From: Tilletia caries
Lineage: Eukaryota > Basidiomycota > Exobasidiomycetes > Tilletiales > Tilletiaceae
Length of the DNA: 64,000 nucleotides
Assembly (NCBI GenBank): GCA_032718865.1
Contig: JALUTQ010000028.1
Span: 372,001-436,000 of the forward strand
Direction of reading: 5' to 3'
A program made the translations under genes and the position numbers. This document shows positions 55,368 through 64,000 of the stretch, piece by piece; position 1 is the stretch's first letter, and each line of letters opens with the position of its first letter. The notes below the pieces were generated by a model. The model was not told the DNA's origin. It saw nothing but the letters and a program-made list of their open reading frames with translations, and did not search any database.

Positions 55368-55511
55368 TAGGCTCGTACCCAGCCCCAACCCCGCGCTCAC
55401 GTGCTTCTGAATTTCATTCGCCAGTTACGGACCGGTCGCCCGAACTTTGACAGTCTTTGACCTCCGCACCGAGGGGCTGGGAACATACTCATTAGTACAC
55501 TAAGAGCAATC
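55368..55511 (+). repeat. Left terminal inverted repeat
   Basis: Three blocks match the right arm: the outer 19 bp (55368-55386), a middle block around GGACCGGTCGCCCGA, and an inner 40-bp block (55472-55511, one mismatch). Outer CCCAGCCCC (55378-55386) and inner GGGGCTGGG (55473-55481) are themselves inverted, so one arm can fold on itself. Confidence 0.9.
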
Positions 55512-55550
55512 CTCTCCTATAGACACGCCACCACCACTATATCAAGCAAA

Positions 55551-57554
55551 ATGCCGATTCCTGGCGCCCAATATGTCAAGCAAAGATGCTTTGAGGTGTT
55601 CAAACATCAAGCATACGACTGACAAGTCGAGGACATCGTTGCAATCCTTCGCGGCAGAGATCTGCTCCTCTCGGCGGGAACAGGATCTGGCAAAAGTCTG
55701 GTCTTCCAGGCGCCAGCACTCTTTCTGGACGACTCATGCTTCGGCGTGATTGTCTCTCCCCTCATTTCACTCATCATGGACCAAGCTGCCACCGCAAACG
55801 CGCTCGGGATACCCGCAGCCGCGATGACGGGTCAAAGTCTGCAGAAAGATCCCACACTTCTGTCCCGGATCGCCAAAGGTCAATACAAACTGGTATTTTC
55901 TTCTCCAGAACTACTGCTCAACAACTCCACTTGGCTTGCTCTGTATCGATCTGGACAACTCGACAAAAAGATTTCGTATATTGCCGTCGACGAAGCTCAC
56001 TGTATCCACACATGGGGCTCAAGCGGATTCCGGATGGACTTCTCCGACCTTGGCAATCTGCGCGTGATGTTTGCCCATGCGCCTATAGCAGCGGTGTCTG
56101 CGACGTTTTCCGCTGAGGTGTGCGCTAGCGTCTATGCCACGCTCCGGTTCGACAAAACAACGTTGAAGGTGGACCGACGGCCACTTGATCGACCTACCTT
56201 GAGCATTGATTGTGCATCGTTTGCATTTCCAGTGGCATCCATCAAGGATCTCCTTTTTTTGCTCCAAGATCGAAACGGCGGCCTCCTGGAGTCGGCAGAC
56301 GACATTCCACAAGCCATCGTCTTCGTCAACAGCCGGGCACAGACTGTGGACGTTGCCGAGTTCTTATCTGCTGCAATAGAACGTGTTTATGGTCATCCCG
56401 GCAGCGGTACTCGCATGGTGCGAAGAGTCGTCAGCTATCACTCACGTACGGACGAAACCACTGCAACAGGCATCCTTCCCTCTCTGCGTGCCGGTGCATT
56501 GAAGATCATAGTTGCTACCGACGTATTTGGGATGGGAATAGACGTAGGTTCTATTCAGCGAGTGGTACAATTCGGTTTGCCGGTAAAACCGACACAGCAG
56601 CTCACCATTGAAACCGTTGTCCAACGTGTAGGCCGAGCGGGTCGTTCCAAAGGAGCACGTGCCCTAGGACTCGTCTTGCTCCCCGCGTGGTGCTTTACCG
56701 ACGGCGAACCACAGGAAAGACAAGCAGAAGAGCGTCAGCAACGTCGTTCGGCAGGACCAGCTCATGGGAAGACTAAGGCTCACCTGGAGGCGGAGCAGAG
56801 ACGCGCCAGACTGCAAACAGCGTTTTCCGACTTCACCTCTACAAAGACATGCTTGCGACGATGGCTTGTCACATTTTTTCAAGCGCCGGACGTCCTAGAC
56901 GAGCATTGCGGGAGCTGTGGAAGCTGTTGGGCGTTGGAAGGGTCACAGAGAGAGTGGACGGTCAACAATAAGCTTCTTCCCCCTCCCTCACCTCCTTCCG
57001 CAAAGGTCCGACACTTACCGAAACGTGTCTCCGCCCAGGTTGCTTCCAAACTCGTCGACATGAGGCGTACAGCCTTCATCTCCCTCCCCTCGGGATCCAT
57101 GGCTCTTCCCACGATGCTATTCCCTGACTCAAAGATAGCCGAGATCGCAAAAGGATGGCGTCAGTACGGAACGTCTGGCGCGGGTTCTTTGCATCGCGCG
57201 CTCGGGAGCCCTCACCTCTCATTTGCCCTGATCCGTACGCGGCATCGCACCCTTGCTCTTCTTGCTGTGGCAGAGGAACAGAAGGTGAAGAAGGAGAGAC
57301 GGGATGCAAGCAGAGTTGCGAGTCAGCAACGACGCCGACAACTTGGTTCTCATTCTGAGACTGAGAACCACTCACATGAAGCACTTGCTCCCATAGCTTC
57401 CGGAAGCTACTCGCTTCCCTCATCGACTTCGTCACCCCTTTCCTCCATAGCTGCTGTTCCTCTTCCTCTCGGCCCATCACAAGCCCCGAACCTGCCTGCG
57501 CCCCCGTCGTCAAAGGGGGACATCATACTCTCATGTTCTGTGCCGCGCAGGTGA
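55551..57554 (+). pseudogene. RecQ-family DNA helicase with in-frame TGA at codon 24
   Basis: ATP-dependent 3'-5' helicase family. From the ATG at 55551 the frame reads FKHQAYD, a TGA (55620-55622), then QVEDIVAILRGRDLLLS directly into Walker A, AGTGSGKS (Lys48). The rest is intact: DEAH at 147-150 (VDEAHCIHTWG, with the RecQ-type aromatic region), VSATF, AIVFVNSR, ATDVFGMGIDVG and QRVGRAGRS. A RecQ zinc-binding module follows (CLRRWLVTFF then EHCGSCGSC). No HRDC domain is seen; the tail is Ser/Pro-rich. The stop occupies the place where a Trp is expected, as a one-base TGG to TGA change. No in-frame intron removes it. The next in-frame ATG lies after Walker A, so translation from it would give an inactive protein. 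Confidence 0.88.
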
Positions 57555-57748
57555 TGGATCGCTTGCCGCTTGTCAACGTGGCAATGCCAACAAAGAGCAC
57601 CACCGTTATTGGCTAACTTTTTGTGTACAAGGGGAAACAATGTATCTGGGTCAGCGTTCCAATGCTACGACTACGCGACTTGATTACTGAGCCTGTAGAG
57701 TGAAGGTAGATGCGGGGAGTGGAATAAGGATTGAAAACGCACCTTGAC

Positions 57749-60700
57749 TCAGTCACCATGTCCTTCCTCTTGGCCCTCTTCTCCGTCTTCATCTCTCGTC
57801 CAGATTGGAGCAAGCTCTTGGTCGTCATACAGCTCGTCATCGTTGGTCTCGAGGAACGGGGTGTCGCCTTGATGCGCTTGGCGGAGACGCTTGTGGACTT
57901 GGATCGCGTCATGTACCCGCTCCCATCCCTGCGCAGTGAGGTTCATTGGCTCGACGACATTGGCAGACTCAGAGAAACAATCCATCACATGTCGCGCCGC
58001 AAGGAGAACATCGGCCTTTAGAGACACAGCAGAATGTGCTGTTGGAGGTTTGGAAGCAGAGAAGAAACCCTCAACCGCGCGTTGGATGGGTGCAAAGGCT
58101 GGGATGTTGGCGCTTACCGCCTGCTCGATGAAGTCGGGCTTTGGAAAGGCTCTGGAGCTGTATTGAACCTTCTCCATTCGATTGTGCTCCTCCTGCACAT
58201 GATCCACTTCTCTCCAGTGTCCTTCCCGTCCACTTGGATTCACCAGCCAATTCCCAATCACCATCTCTCTTAGCTCGGCAGACCACTCGTGCTTCAGACC
58301 GGCCTGCACTCGGATGAGGGCCCTGCCGTAGTGCATCGTTGTCGACGACGCTTGGAACTGCACCGTCCAGTGATCGAGCACGTCAAGAACACGGCCAATG
58401 TCACCGTCGCTCTTGGCAGCGTGGTACTCCTCAAACGCGCAAAGGTCGCTGGCGAGCATCAGAACACTGCGCCTCGATGTCTGTTCCTCCTCCGCGATGT
58501 TGGCGGGGATGAGCTGCTTGCTGACGTCCTCAATCGCAGTCGATATGTCGATCCAAGACTTGATAGAGAGCTCATCGATAGCGTGGATCTTCAGCTGACT
58601 GAGAAGGAGTCCGAGCAAAAGTCCCTGTCGAACTGCATCCGCGAAACGCTCACAGTCGTGAAAGTTCTTCACGTCCTTGGAGACCCGCTTGTGCTTGAGA
58701 ACCTTGACCGCCAGCTGTTGGAGGGATGGCCAATGAGCGCTGAATATCATTCGCAGCGCGGCCATCCTGGCATGAAACAGGTGTGGAACGAGAACGAGGA
58801 AGCGCAAACCATCATACGCTGAGGCTGCGTGGGATCGAAGCTTCTGCGCCCCCAAGAGAAGATTGACGGTGCCGAGATCACCACCATGGATGCACATGCG
58901 GTTGTCGAAATAGGCAGGCTCGAGTTGAAGCATCTTGTCGTAGACGAAGTCGAGATAGTCAATGTTGCCGTCTAGAGTGCCCTCGTCGATCTGTGTTGTA
59001 GGAAGAGCGTGTCTCTTTGACCGTCGCAAGGGGAGAGCGTTGATCGCATCGATGGTGTATTCTGTGCTGCGATCGCTGATGAGGCGGAACGCAGCTTTGA
59101 TCGGCCTCAGATCATCGGCGGCAACTTGGTTGAGGACGCCGGCCAACTGGGACAGTCGGACCTGCGTCCAGTGTTCGTGGCTCCCGGGACGGACAAGATC
59201 CCCTGCGCTCAGCTTCGTGCCCTCCATGCGCCTGATGTCCGTGCTCGTGACCTTATACACCCTATCCAGCTCCCACACTGAGCCACTGGTGACCTTGACA
59301 TAGTTGTCTCGGTTGGCCGCAGATTGGTCTCCAGCGGTCGCAGGGAACTGGCAGTTGTCGTGACAGACCATGAAGTTGATAGTCCCTGGATCCGTGTCCT
59401 TGACTAACTGACGAACCGCTAGCAAACGGGACGTCGACAGCTCGCGGAGGTGACGCGTGGTTTGCATGTGGGAGATTGATAGGGCCGCAGCGTTCAAGAC
59501 CGTGTAAACTCGCTTTGGCAGACCGGAGGCGTATGCCCACAGACCAACGAGCGTTTGAAATCGATTGAATTTCCGATTTCTCCATGCCTTTAGCTGCAGA
59601 AGGACGAGGGAAGGCTGGAAATCGTTCGAATTGCAGCAGTGAGAGAGGAGATTATGCAGGCGTGGGCATTTTGTTCTCGTCGTGGTCATGATGCTGCTGA
59701 GGTTCAAGGATTGTAGATCCGCATTGGTGCAGTTGAGAACGTCTACGGAGACAATCTTGTCATCGTCAAGGTTTGCAAGCTCGTCATCAGCGATGCTTTT
59801 GGCTCGGCCGATCACCCAATCCCGGAGAAAGTCTCTCTCATGCGCCTCCGCTATGCTCCACAATCGATCGAGGACAGGGAGCGCCTTGCGTTCTCGGCAA
59901 AAGAGTCTCGCACTTGATTGGCAATGTTGAATGGTCAGGTATTCGATGAAAAAGTCGCCGATGGTGTCGAAGCCATTGAGCTTGATGGTCTCAAGGCAGG
60001 CTTGCATGCGTTGCTCGCGAGCGGGAAGAGGCTGCGCGGGTATCGATGCAGAAGGGGGGAGAGGTGAAGGCGACCCAAGCGCACACGGAACCGCAGCAGA
60101 CGGTTGTGGCGGAGAAGGCGACAATGCGCGCGCACGAGATCCCAGCGCAGATGACGGCGGAGAGGGTCGAGATGATGCGCGCGCAAGCGAAGCTGGTGCA
60201 GAGATGAAGGAAGGCGAGGGGCACAGAGCAGATGAGAGCGGTGCAGCTGGTGGTGGCAATGCGCGAGCACGGGATCCTGCCGCAGACGAAGACGAAAGTG
60301 CTGAGGATGGCGACGGCTGAGGTGGTAACGATGTGCGTATACCGGGCCGTAATGATGACAGCAGTGACGTGGGCGATGCGACTGCACGGCGGTGCAAGGT
60401 TGATAGCGGCGCCGGAGATGATGCACGCGCACGAGAGTCTACTGTGCCTGACGATGGCAGAGGCGGAGATGATACGCGCGCACGGTGGCGCGGTGCTGAT
60501 GGCGGTGGCGGAGATGATGCGCTCGTTGCCGTTGCCGGTGGCGGAGGTGGAAATGGTGAGCGCCTTCCGAGACGTGATGCGGACGGTAGCGGGTGAGGTG
60601 AAGATGGTGCGAGCACAGGTGTGGACGATGCTGGCGACGGTGGCAGCAACGGGGACGATGCGTGTGCACGGCGCCGCATTGTTGATTGTGGCAGCGGGGA

Positions 60701-61054
60701 TGGACGTGGACCAGATGACGGCAGCGCAGGAGGTGGTGGTGCGCATGCACGGTGTAGCGGTGTGAATGGCGGCTGCGGAGGTGTGGATGATGCTGCCGAG
60801 TCAAAGCCCGACAATCGACCAGCTCTGGGTGCCGACACAGAAGAAGGAGTGCGCGCCAAAGGTGTCAGAGCAGGACGCCCACGAAGTTGCGTGCTTGCGT
60901 CGGCTGCTGCTGTCGCTGCAGACAGCCGACGTATTGACACCAGCTCCGAGATCGAGGCTGTGAACGATTCCGACGGAGTATACATAGACGACGAGGTTCG
61001 CACGCGCTTTGTAGATCCCTCCTCATTCTCGGAGGACTTGCGGTGTCGACTCAT
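57749..61054 (-). CDS. Large DUF6589-like protein, candidate transposase
   Basis: 1,101 residues from the ATG at 61054 (MSRHRKSSENEEGS). Residues ~40-390 are a Ser/Pro/Arg-rich region built from imperfect repeats around SRARALSPSPP. The rest (~395-1095) is globular and resembles the DUF6589 proteins common in basidiomycetes, which have no assigned function. Acidic residues in a DDE-like order stand out: Asp566 in FMVCHDNCQ, Asp726 in CIHGGDLGTV and Glu955/956 in HVQEEHNRMEK. That this is an RNase H-like transposase is my inference from its place inside a TIR element. The final 30 residues are acidic (DDELYDDQE, DEDGEEGQEE). Upstream exons may exist between 61.3 and 62.25 kb. Convergent with the helicase. 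Confidence 0.75.
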   Translation of the reverse strand: MSRHRKSSENEEGSTKRVRTSSSMYTPSESFTASISELVSIRRLSAATAAADASTQLRGRPALTPLARTPSSVSAPRAGRLSGFDSAASSTPPQPPFTPLHRACAPPPPALPSSGPRPSPLPQSTMRRRAHASSPLLPPSPASSTPVLAPSSPHPLPSASRLGRRSPFPPPPPATATSASSPPPPSAPRHRARVSSPPLPSSGTVDSRARASSPAPLSTLHRRAVASPTSLLSSLRPGIRTSLPPQPSPSSALSSSSAAGSRARALPPPAAPLSSALCPSPSFISAPASLARASSRPSPPSSALGSRARALSPSPPQPSAAVPCALGSPSPLPPSASIPAQPLPAREQRMQACLETIKLNGFDTIGDFFIEYLTIQHCQSSARLFCRERKALPVLDRLWSIAEAHERDFLRDWVIGRAKSIADDELANLDDDKIVSVDVLNCTNADLQSLNLSSIMTTTRTKCPRLHNLLSHCCNSNDFQPSLVLLQLKAWRNRKFNRFQTLVGLWAYASGLPKRVYTVLNAAALSISHMQTTRHLRELSTSRLLAVRQLVKDTDPGTINFMVCHDNCQFPATAGDQSAANRDNYVKVTSGSVWELDRVYKVTSTDIRRMEGTKLSAGDLVRPGSHEHWTQVRLSQLAGVLNQVAADDLRPIKAAFRLISDRSTEYTIDAINALPLRRSKRHALPTTQIDEGTLDGNIDYLDFVYDKMLQLEPAYFDNRMCIHGGDLGTVNLLLGAQKLRSHAASAYDGLRFLVLVPHLFHARMAALRMIFSAHWPSLQQLAVKVLKHKRVSKDVKNFHDCERFADAVRQGLLLGLLLSQLKIHAIDELSIKSWIDISTAIEDVSKQLIPANIAEEEQTSRRSVLMLASDLCAFEEYHAAKSDGDIGRVLDVLDHWTVQFQASSTTMHYGRALIRVQAGLKHEWSAELREMVIGNWLVNPSGREGHWREVDHVQEEHNRMEKVQYSSRAFPKPDFIEQAVSANIPAFAPIQRAVEGFFSASKPPTAHSAVSLKADVLLAARHVMDCFSESANVVEPMNLTAQGWERVHDAIQVHKRLRQAHQGDTPFLETNDDELYDDQELAPIWTRDEDGEEGQEEGHGD
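60050..60850 (-). repeat. Degenerate minisatellite in the DUF6589-like gene
   Basis: Repeats of about 60-90 bp with a shared core (plus strand GATGATGCGCGCGCACG and variants) encode the Arg-Ala-Ser-Ser-Pro-rich part of the protein. Copies are diverged and unevenly spaced. Confidence 0.6.
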
Positions 61055-62321
61055 AAGTTTGGACTGAATAGAAATGGCCCCTAGACATATTAGCAACAGT
61101 AGGATACCGGGACACGACGGGGTAGCCACTATATGCATTGACGACATACTCACAAAGTCACAATATATCACACTGAAAAATCGTATAAGAGCCCCGTCAC
61201 GTTTGGCAAGCGCGACGACAGAAGCTGAAAGCCTGAAAGCAAAGGCGAGGTGGAATTAGTAAATGTACATGGATATTGATGCAGTAATTATTCCGCATCA
61301 CTCACTGCTTCCGTCTGAAGTCTGACTCTGAGATCGGAAATTCTGACCGAAGGTCGAGCCCGGGCGACGTGACTGGGACAAAAAGCGCCGACCAGAGAGG
61401 TGTCTGCCAAACAACGTCTCACCGCTCACGGTGCACCTCACTCCGGCACCAGCAGTCCAGCACGCAGCAATCAGATTTAATAGATCACTCGTCACTGGAG
61501 AATGAACAGAGGAGAAATGGCTTGTCAGTGACACGACCAGCAGGGAATAGCAAACAGCAGAAAACGAGAAAAGCCAACCCTGAAAGCGAAATTGGAATGA
61601 GGATAGTACTGACCAGTCTCCAGTTACGACGCAAATCCACCTCTCCTTAGCCCTTGCGCCGTGCTGTCGGCGGTACCTGATGCTGCGGTCTGGAGAGATT
61701 GAAAATGAAGAAAGATTTGGTGTCAGAACAAGGCTACAAGGTGGAGGAATCAGCAGACAGCAGGTGGGAGAAGATGGAGATACATACCGGTGTTGTTCAC
61801 AGTCTGACTCCAGATATCTGATGACTGGCGACTGCTCCTGCCGCCTGCCTGCTTGATGAGTGATGTTGCCTGAGCCTCAAGATGAGGAGAGATTGAGCAG
61901 TGAGCTGCGCCGGTCGAGGCGAGGAGTGAGGAGCCGGCGGGGAGCAGAACGCAGGGACGAGAGAGCAGGAAGCAGTCGGCGGGATCGGCAGACTTGAGGC
62001 AACGACCGGATGAGGTTGCAACTGCGAGCAGCGAGACTGTACGCGCGCGAAGAGTAGCAAAGGTGAAAGAGGACAAAGCAGTGAGAAGATGTGGTCAAGC
62101 AAGGGGCAAGCAACGAGCAGCAAGACGGATCGGAACTCACGGAGCAGTCAGCAGAGCTGGAGGCTGGAGCTGAAGCTGAGCGAGCCAAGGACTTGTGTGG
62201 ATCGATGTGGTGAATGCCTTGCTTGGTGAGGATGGATGGTGGTGCGGTGTCCATCTACTAATGGAGATTTGCTCGGAGCTGCTCCCAGCCAAACAAGTAG
62301 TAGAATCCGGCTGTACTAGGA
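61055..62321 (-). other. Element-internal leader region, possible 5' exons of the DUF6589-like gene
   Basis: Reading the minus strand from the right TIR there is an ATG at 62254 followed by 39 codons and a consensus donor (GTGAGTTCC at about 62136). Several AG acceptors and GT donors follow between 61.3 and 61.85 kb, and a short coding-like frame (DLLNLIAACWTAGAGVR, around 61420-61480). I could not assemble a unique spliced model to the ATG at 61054. Confidence 0.4.
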
Positions 62322-62466
62322 GATTGCTCTTAGTGTACTAATGAGTACGTTCCCAGCCCCTCCTGAGGAGGCTCAGAGACTGAAAGTCGGGCGACCGGTC
62401 CGCAACAGGCGAATGAATTTCATATGTTAGCACGAGGCCTCAGTGCAGGGGCTGGGTACGAGCCTA
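62322..62466 (-). repeat. Right terminal inverted repeat
   Basis: Reverse complement of the left arm with the same three conserved blocks; the inner 40-bp block is 62322-62361 and the outer 19 bp are 62448-62466. The segment between blocks is more diverged than the blocks. Confidence 0.9.
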
Positions 62467-62475
62467 GCTATAGGG
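62467..62475 (+). repeat. 9-bp target-site duplication, right copy (GCTATAGGG)
   Basis: Same sequence and orientation as 55359-55367. Confidence 0.9.
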
Positions 62476-63184
62476 ATGGAGGGACCCGAGCGAGGCAGTA
62501 AAGAAATCAGAAAAGAACATAGATTAGATCATGTCTAGTGAGAGAGATAGAGAGGAGAGGATGTCTTGTTGTGTCTTTGAGTAATGTGTGTGAGAGAGGG
62601 AGAGATAGTTAGAGGAGAAGAAAGGAAAGCAGAAAAAAAGCGCCGAGGCATGGAAGTTGAAGGAGAAGTACGTCGACGGCACCACGCGCTGAGGAGGGCC
62701 AGGCGACGGCCGCATAATCAGGGTTGGGTGGGAGGGAGGCGCGGGAAGTAGGATCCGGTAGTGGTCCCAGGTAAAATGATTGAGGTCGGCGTAGCTGAGT
62801 GGATGGTGTGTGTGCAGGCAACGAGCAAGCGAATGCAAATCCAGGGTACGTCACGTAGAAGGCGTTCGTATGTGTGTCTGCGGAGCGCGTGTATTGGTGC
62901 TCTGTGACAGATGTTTGATGACGGGTGGTGGTGAGTTCTGCGCTGATAGATCAACGATTCGGAGTTGGAAGGGTGGGAGTTGCGTGATGAAGAGTGGTGT
63001 TGCAAGAGAGTCCTCGGGTCGAGCACTGCTGAAGACCTCATTCCCCGAACGGTCCGCGAACCTGGCCCGACGTCAAGTTTGTTTCGACGGGGCCAAGTGT
63101 CGTCGGCGGCGTTTCGAGATCAAGAGTTGAACAGATCTTCACACGCGTTGACAAGTCGTGTGACTATGCAAGCGATAGAGTCCA
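62476..63184. other. Intergenic region between the element and the homeodomain gene
   Basis: Purine-rich on the plus strand (GAGAGA runs near 62530-62630). It should contain the 3'UTR of the homeodomain gene. I see no supported gene. Confidence 0.45.
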
Positions 63185-63954
63185 TCAATTCCGTGACGCA
63201 GACGAGTGGCTCGCATGCCACGCTCCTGAACCACTGGGTCCATGATGCGAAGAGGCATGGTGGCCTGCCTGGCTATAGCCAGCCGGCCCTTGCTGCTGCG
63301 CCTGTGAATGCCGATGGTAATCACCGCTACCGCCGCCGCCGCTTCCTCCACCACCATTGCCGTGGCTCGTAGCTGAGGATCTGGTTGAGTAGCTATCGGT
63401 GCTACTTCCTCCACCTGCCATTGGTTGCGGTGCGGTAACAGATCGCGAATGTTGTTGCGGCTGTTGCTGCGTTTTGCTGCTGGTGCTTGTCGATCCTTCC
63501 GATGTCGCAGCTCGCTCTCTCGTTCCTTGCTCTTCCTTCTTAGCCTGGGCCTTGGCCTTGGCTCGACGATTCTGGAACCAAATCTGCAATATTCCGAATT
63601 TATTGTCAGACAATGTGCTGTGGACCTGGACGTGGTGTGAATGATGACTAACCTGCACTGCACGGCCGGGCATGTCCAACTGTTGCGCCAACGCCTTCCT
63701 GACAGCAGCGTTGGGCTTGGGATTCTCTGTGAAAGCGGCGGAAGGAAGCATAAGCCAACCAGTACATTATCAAGAAGGATGCAATTAACTTACCCTTAAA
63801 AGTACCCTCCAGTACGCGGAATTGAGTCTTCGTTGTGCGACGACGGTGCTTGACCTCGAACGGATTCAGATAGTGGATGGCCGGGCCAGCCGGGTGGCTA
63901 AAGCCACCGTATGCACCAGGTGCACCTGGTACCGGCGCAGCAGCAGCGTTCACC
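63185..63954 (-). CDS. Homeodomain transcription factor, N terminus beyond window
   Basis: Exons 63794-63954, 63653-63726 and 63185-63583 are visible; an acceptor (CATTTCAG) at 63955-63962 shows that at least one more exon lies past the right edge. The homeodomain is split by two introns: HRRRTTKTQFRVLEGTFKG / ENPKPNAAVRKALAQQLDMPGRAVQ / IWFQNRRAKAKAQAKK. Helix 3 WFQNRRAK is complete, and the spacing is that of a typical 60-residue domain without the three-residue TALE insert. It looks like the Pho2/Phx1-type homeobox proteins of fungi rather than mating-type HD1/HD2. The C-terminal region is Gln/Ser/Gly-rich and ends in a His/Ser-rich tail. 211 residues are in view. Confidence 0.9.
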
Positions 63955-64000
63955 CTGAAATGGACACAGAGAAAAAAATACAAATCGTCAGGAATTGGAA

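Larger units (their letters stand above)
55368..62466. mobile_element. 7,099-bp TIR DNA element carrying RecQ-like helicase and DUF6589-like protein
   Basis: Bounded by inverted repeats (55368-55511 and 62322-62466) that start with the same 19 bases, TAGGCTCGTACCCAGCCCC, at both ends, and by a perfect 9-bp direct duplication. Inside are two convergent genes: a RecQ-family helicase on the plus strand (55551-57554) and a large DUF6589-like protein on the minus strand (61054-57749), with 194 bp between the stops and about 1.27 kb of mostly non-coding sequence before the right TIR. TIRs plus a target duplication show that the unit was inserted as cut-and-paste-like DNA. The helicase has an in-frame stop, so this copy may be non-autonomous or decaying. 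I do not recognise it as a named superfamily; 8-10-bp duplications are known in hAT, Mutator and KDZ-type elements. Confidence 0.85.

Noticed and set aside
60232..60765. Plus-strand frames opposite the DUF6589-like gene
   Set aside because: Result of the repetitive minisatellite; low complexity, no start context and no family.
63185..63954. Mating-type HD1/HD2 gene
   Set aside because: The homeodomain is of the ordinary WFQNRRAK type and there is no divergent partner homeodomain gene in view.

Overview
The window is nuclear DNA of a basidiomycete fungus. Genes are dense and lie on both strands, codons are GC-rich, and most introns are 55-115 bp GT-AG introns. Proteins carry long Ser/Pro/Gln-rich tracts, and the families present (SNW/Prp45, TAF11, HRD3, PEX5, POT1, a SIT-type transporter, a DUF6589-like protein) fit this group. 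I cannot name the species. I saw no rRNA, CRISPR or convincing tRNA.

Left part (1-32.6 kb) is ordinary chromosome. In order: 3' end of PRP45/SNW1 (+), a PPxY arrestin (-), TAF11 (+), APC11 (-), RPS2 (+), glutaminyl-tRNA synthetase (-), RPS23 (-), RPL27 (+), HRD3/SEL1 (-), an M14 carboxypeptidase (+), ATP11 (-), a multi-pass UPF0658-like protein (+), PEX5 (+) and an AlkB dioxygenase (-). RPS23 and RPL27 share a bidirectional promoter with a CACGTG box. Two inverted copies of a ~410-bp non-coding repeat lie at 19.7-20.1 and 27.8-28.2 kb.

The middle part opens with two diverged, tandem ORFs on the minus strand (32.9-39.5 kb). Both are zinc finger - reverse transcriptase - restriction-like-endonuclease proteins, and only 12 bp separate them. 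They sit directly upstream of POT1 (+). Next come an RFX-domain factor (-), sorting nexin SNX4 (+), holocytochrome-c synthase (+), the small RPA subunit (-) and a siderophore-type MFS transporter (-).

The right part holds a 7,099-bp DNA element (55,368-62,466). It has ~145-bp terminal inverted repeats, is flanked by a perfect 9-bp direct repeat (GCTATAGGG), and carries two convergent genes. One is a RecQ-family helicase with an in-frame TGA at codon 24; the other is a large DUF6589-like protein that is the best transposase candidate. The combination of TIR, RecQ, DUF6589-like protein and 9-bp target duplication is the strongest candidate here for an undescribed mobile system. The window ends in a homeodomain gene (-) that runs off the right edge.

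Exon coordinates come from reading splice signals by eye and checking that the frame closes. Families were recognised by eye, not by database search.
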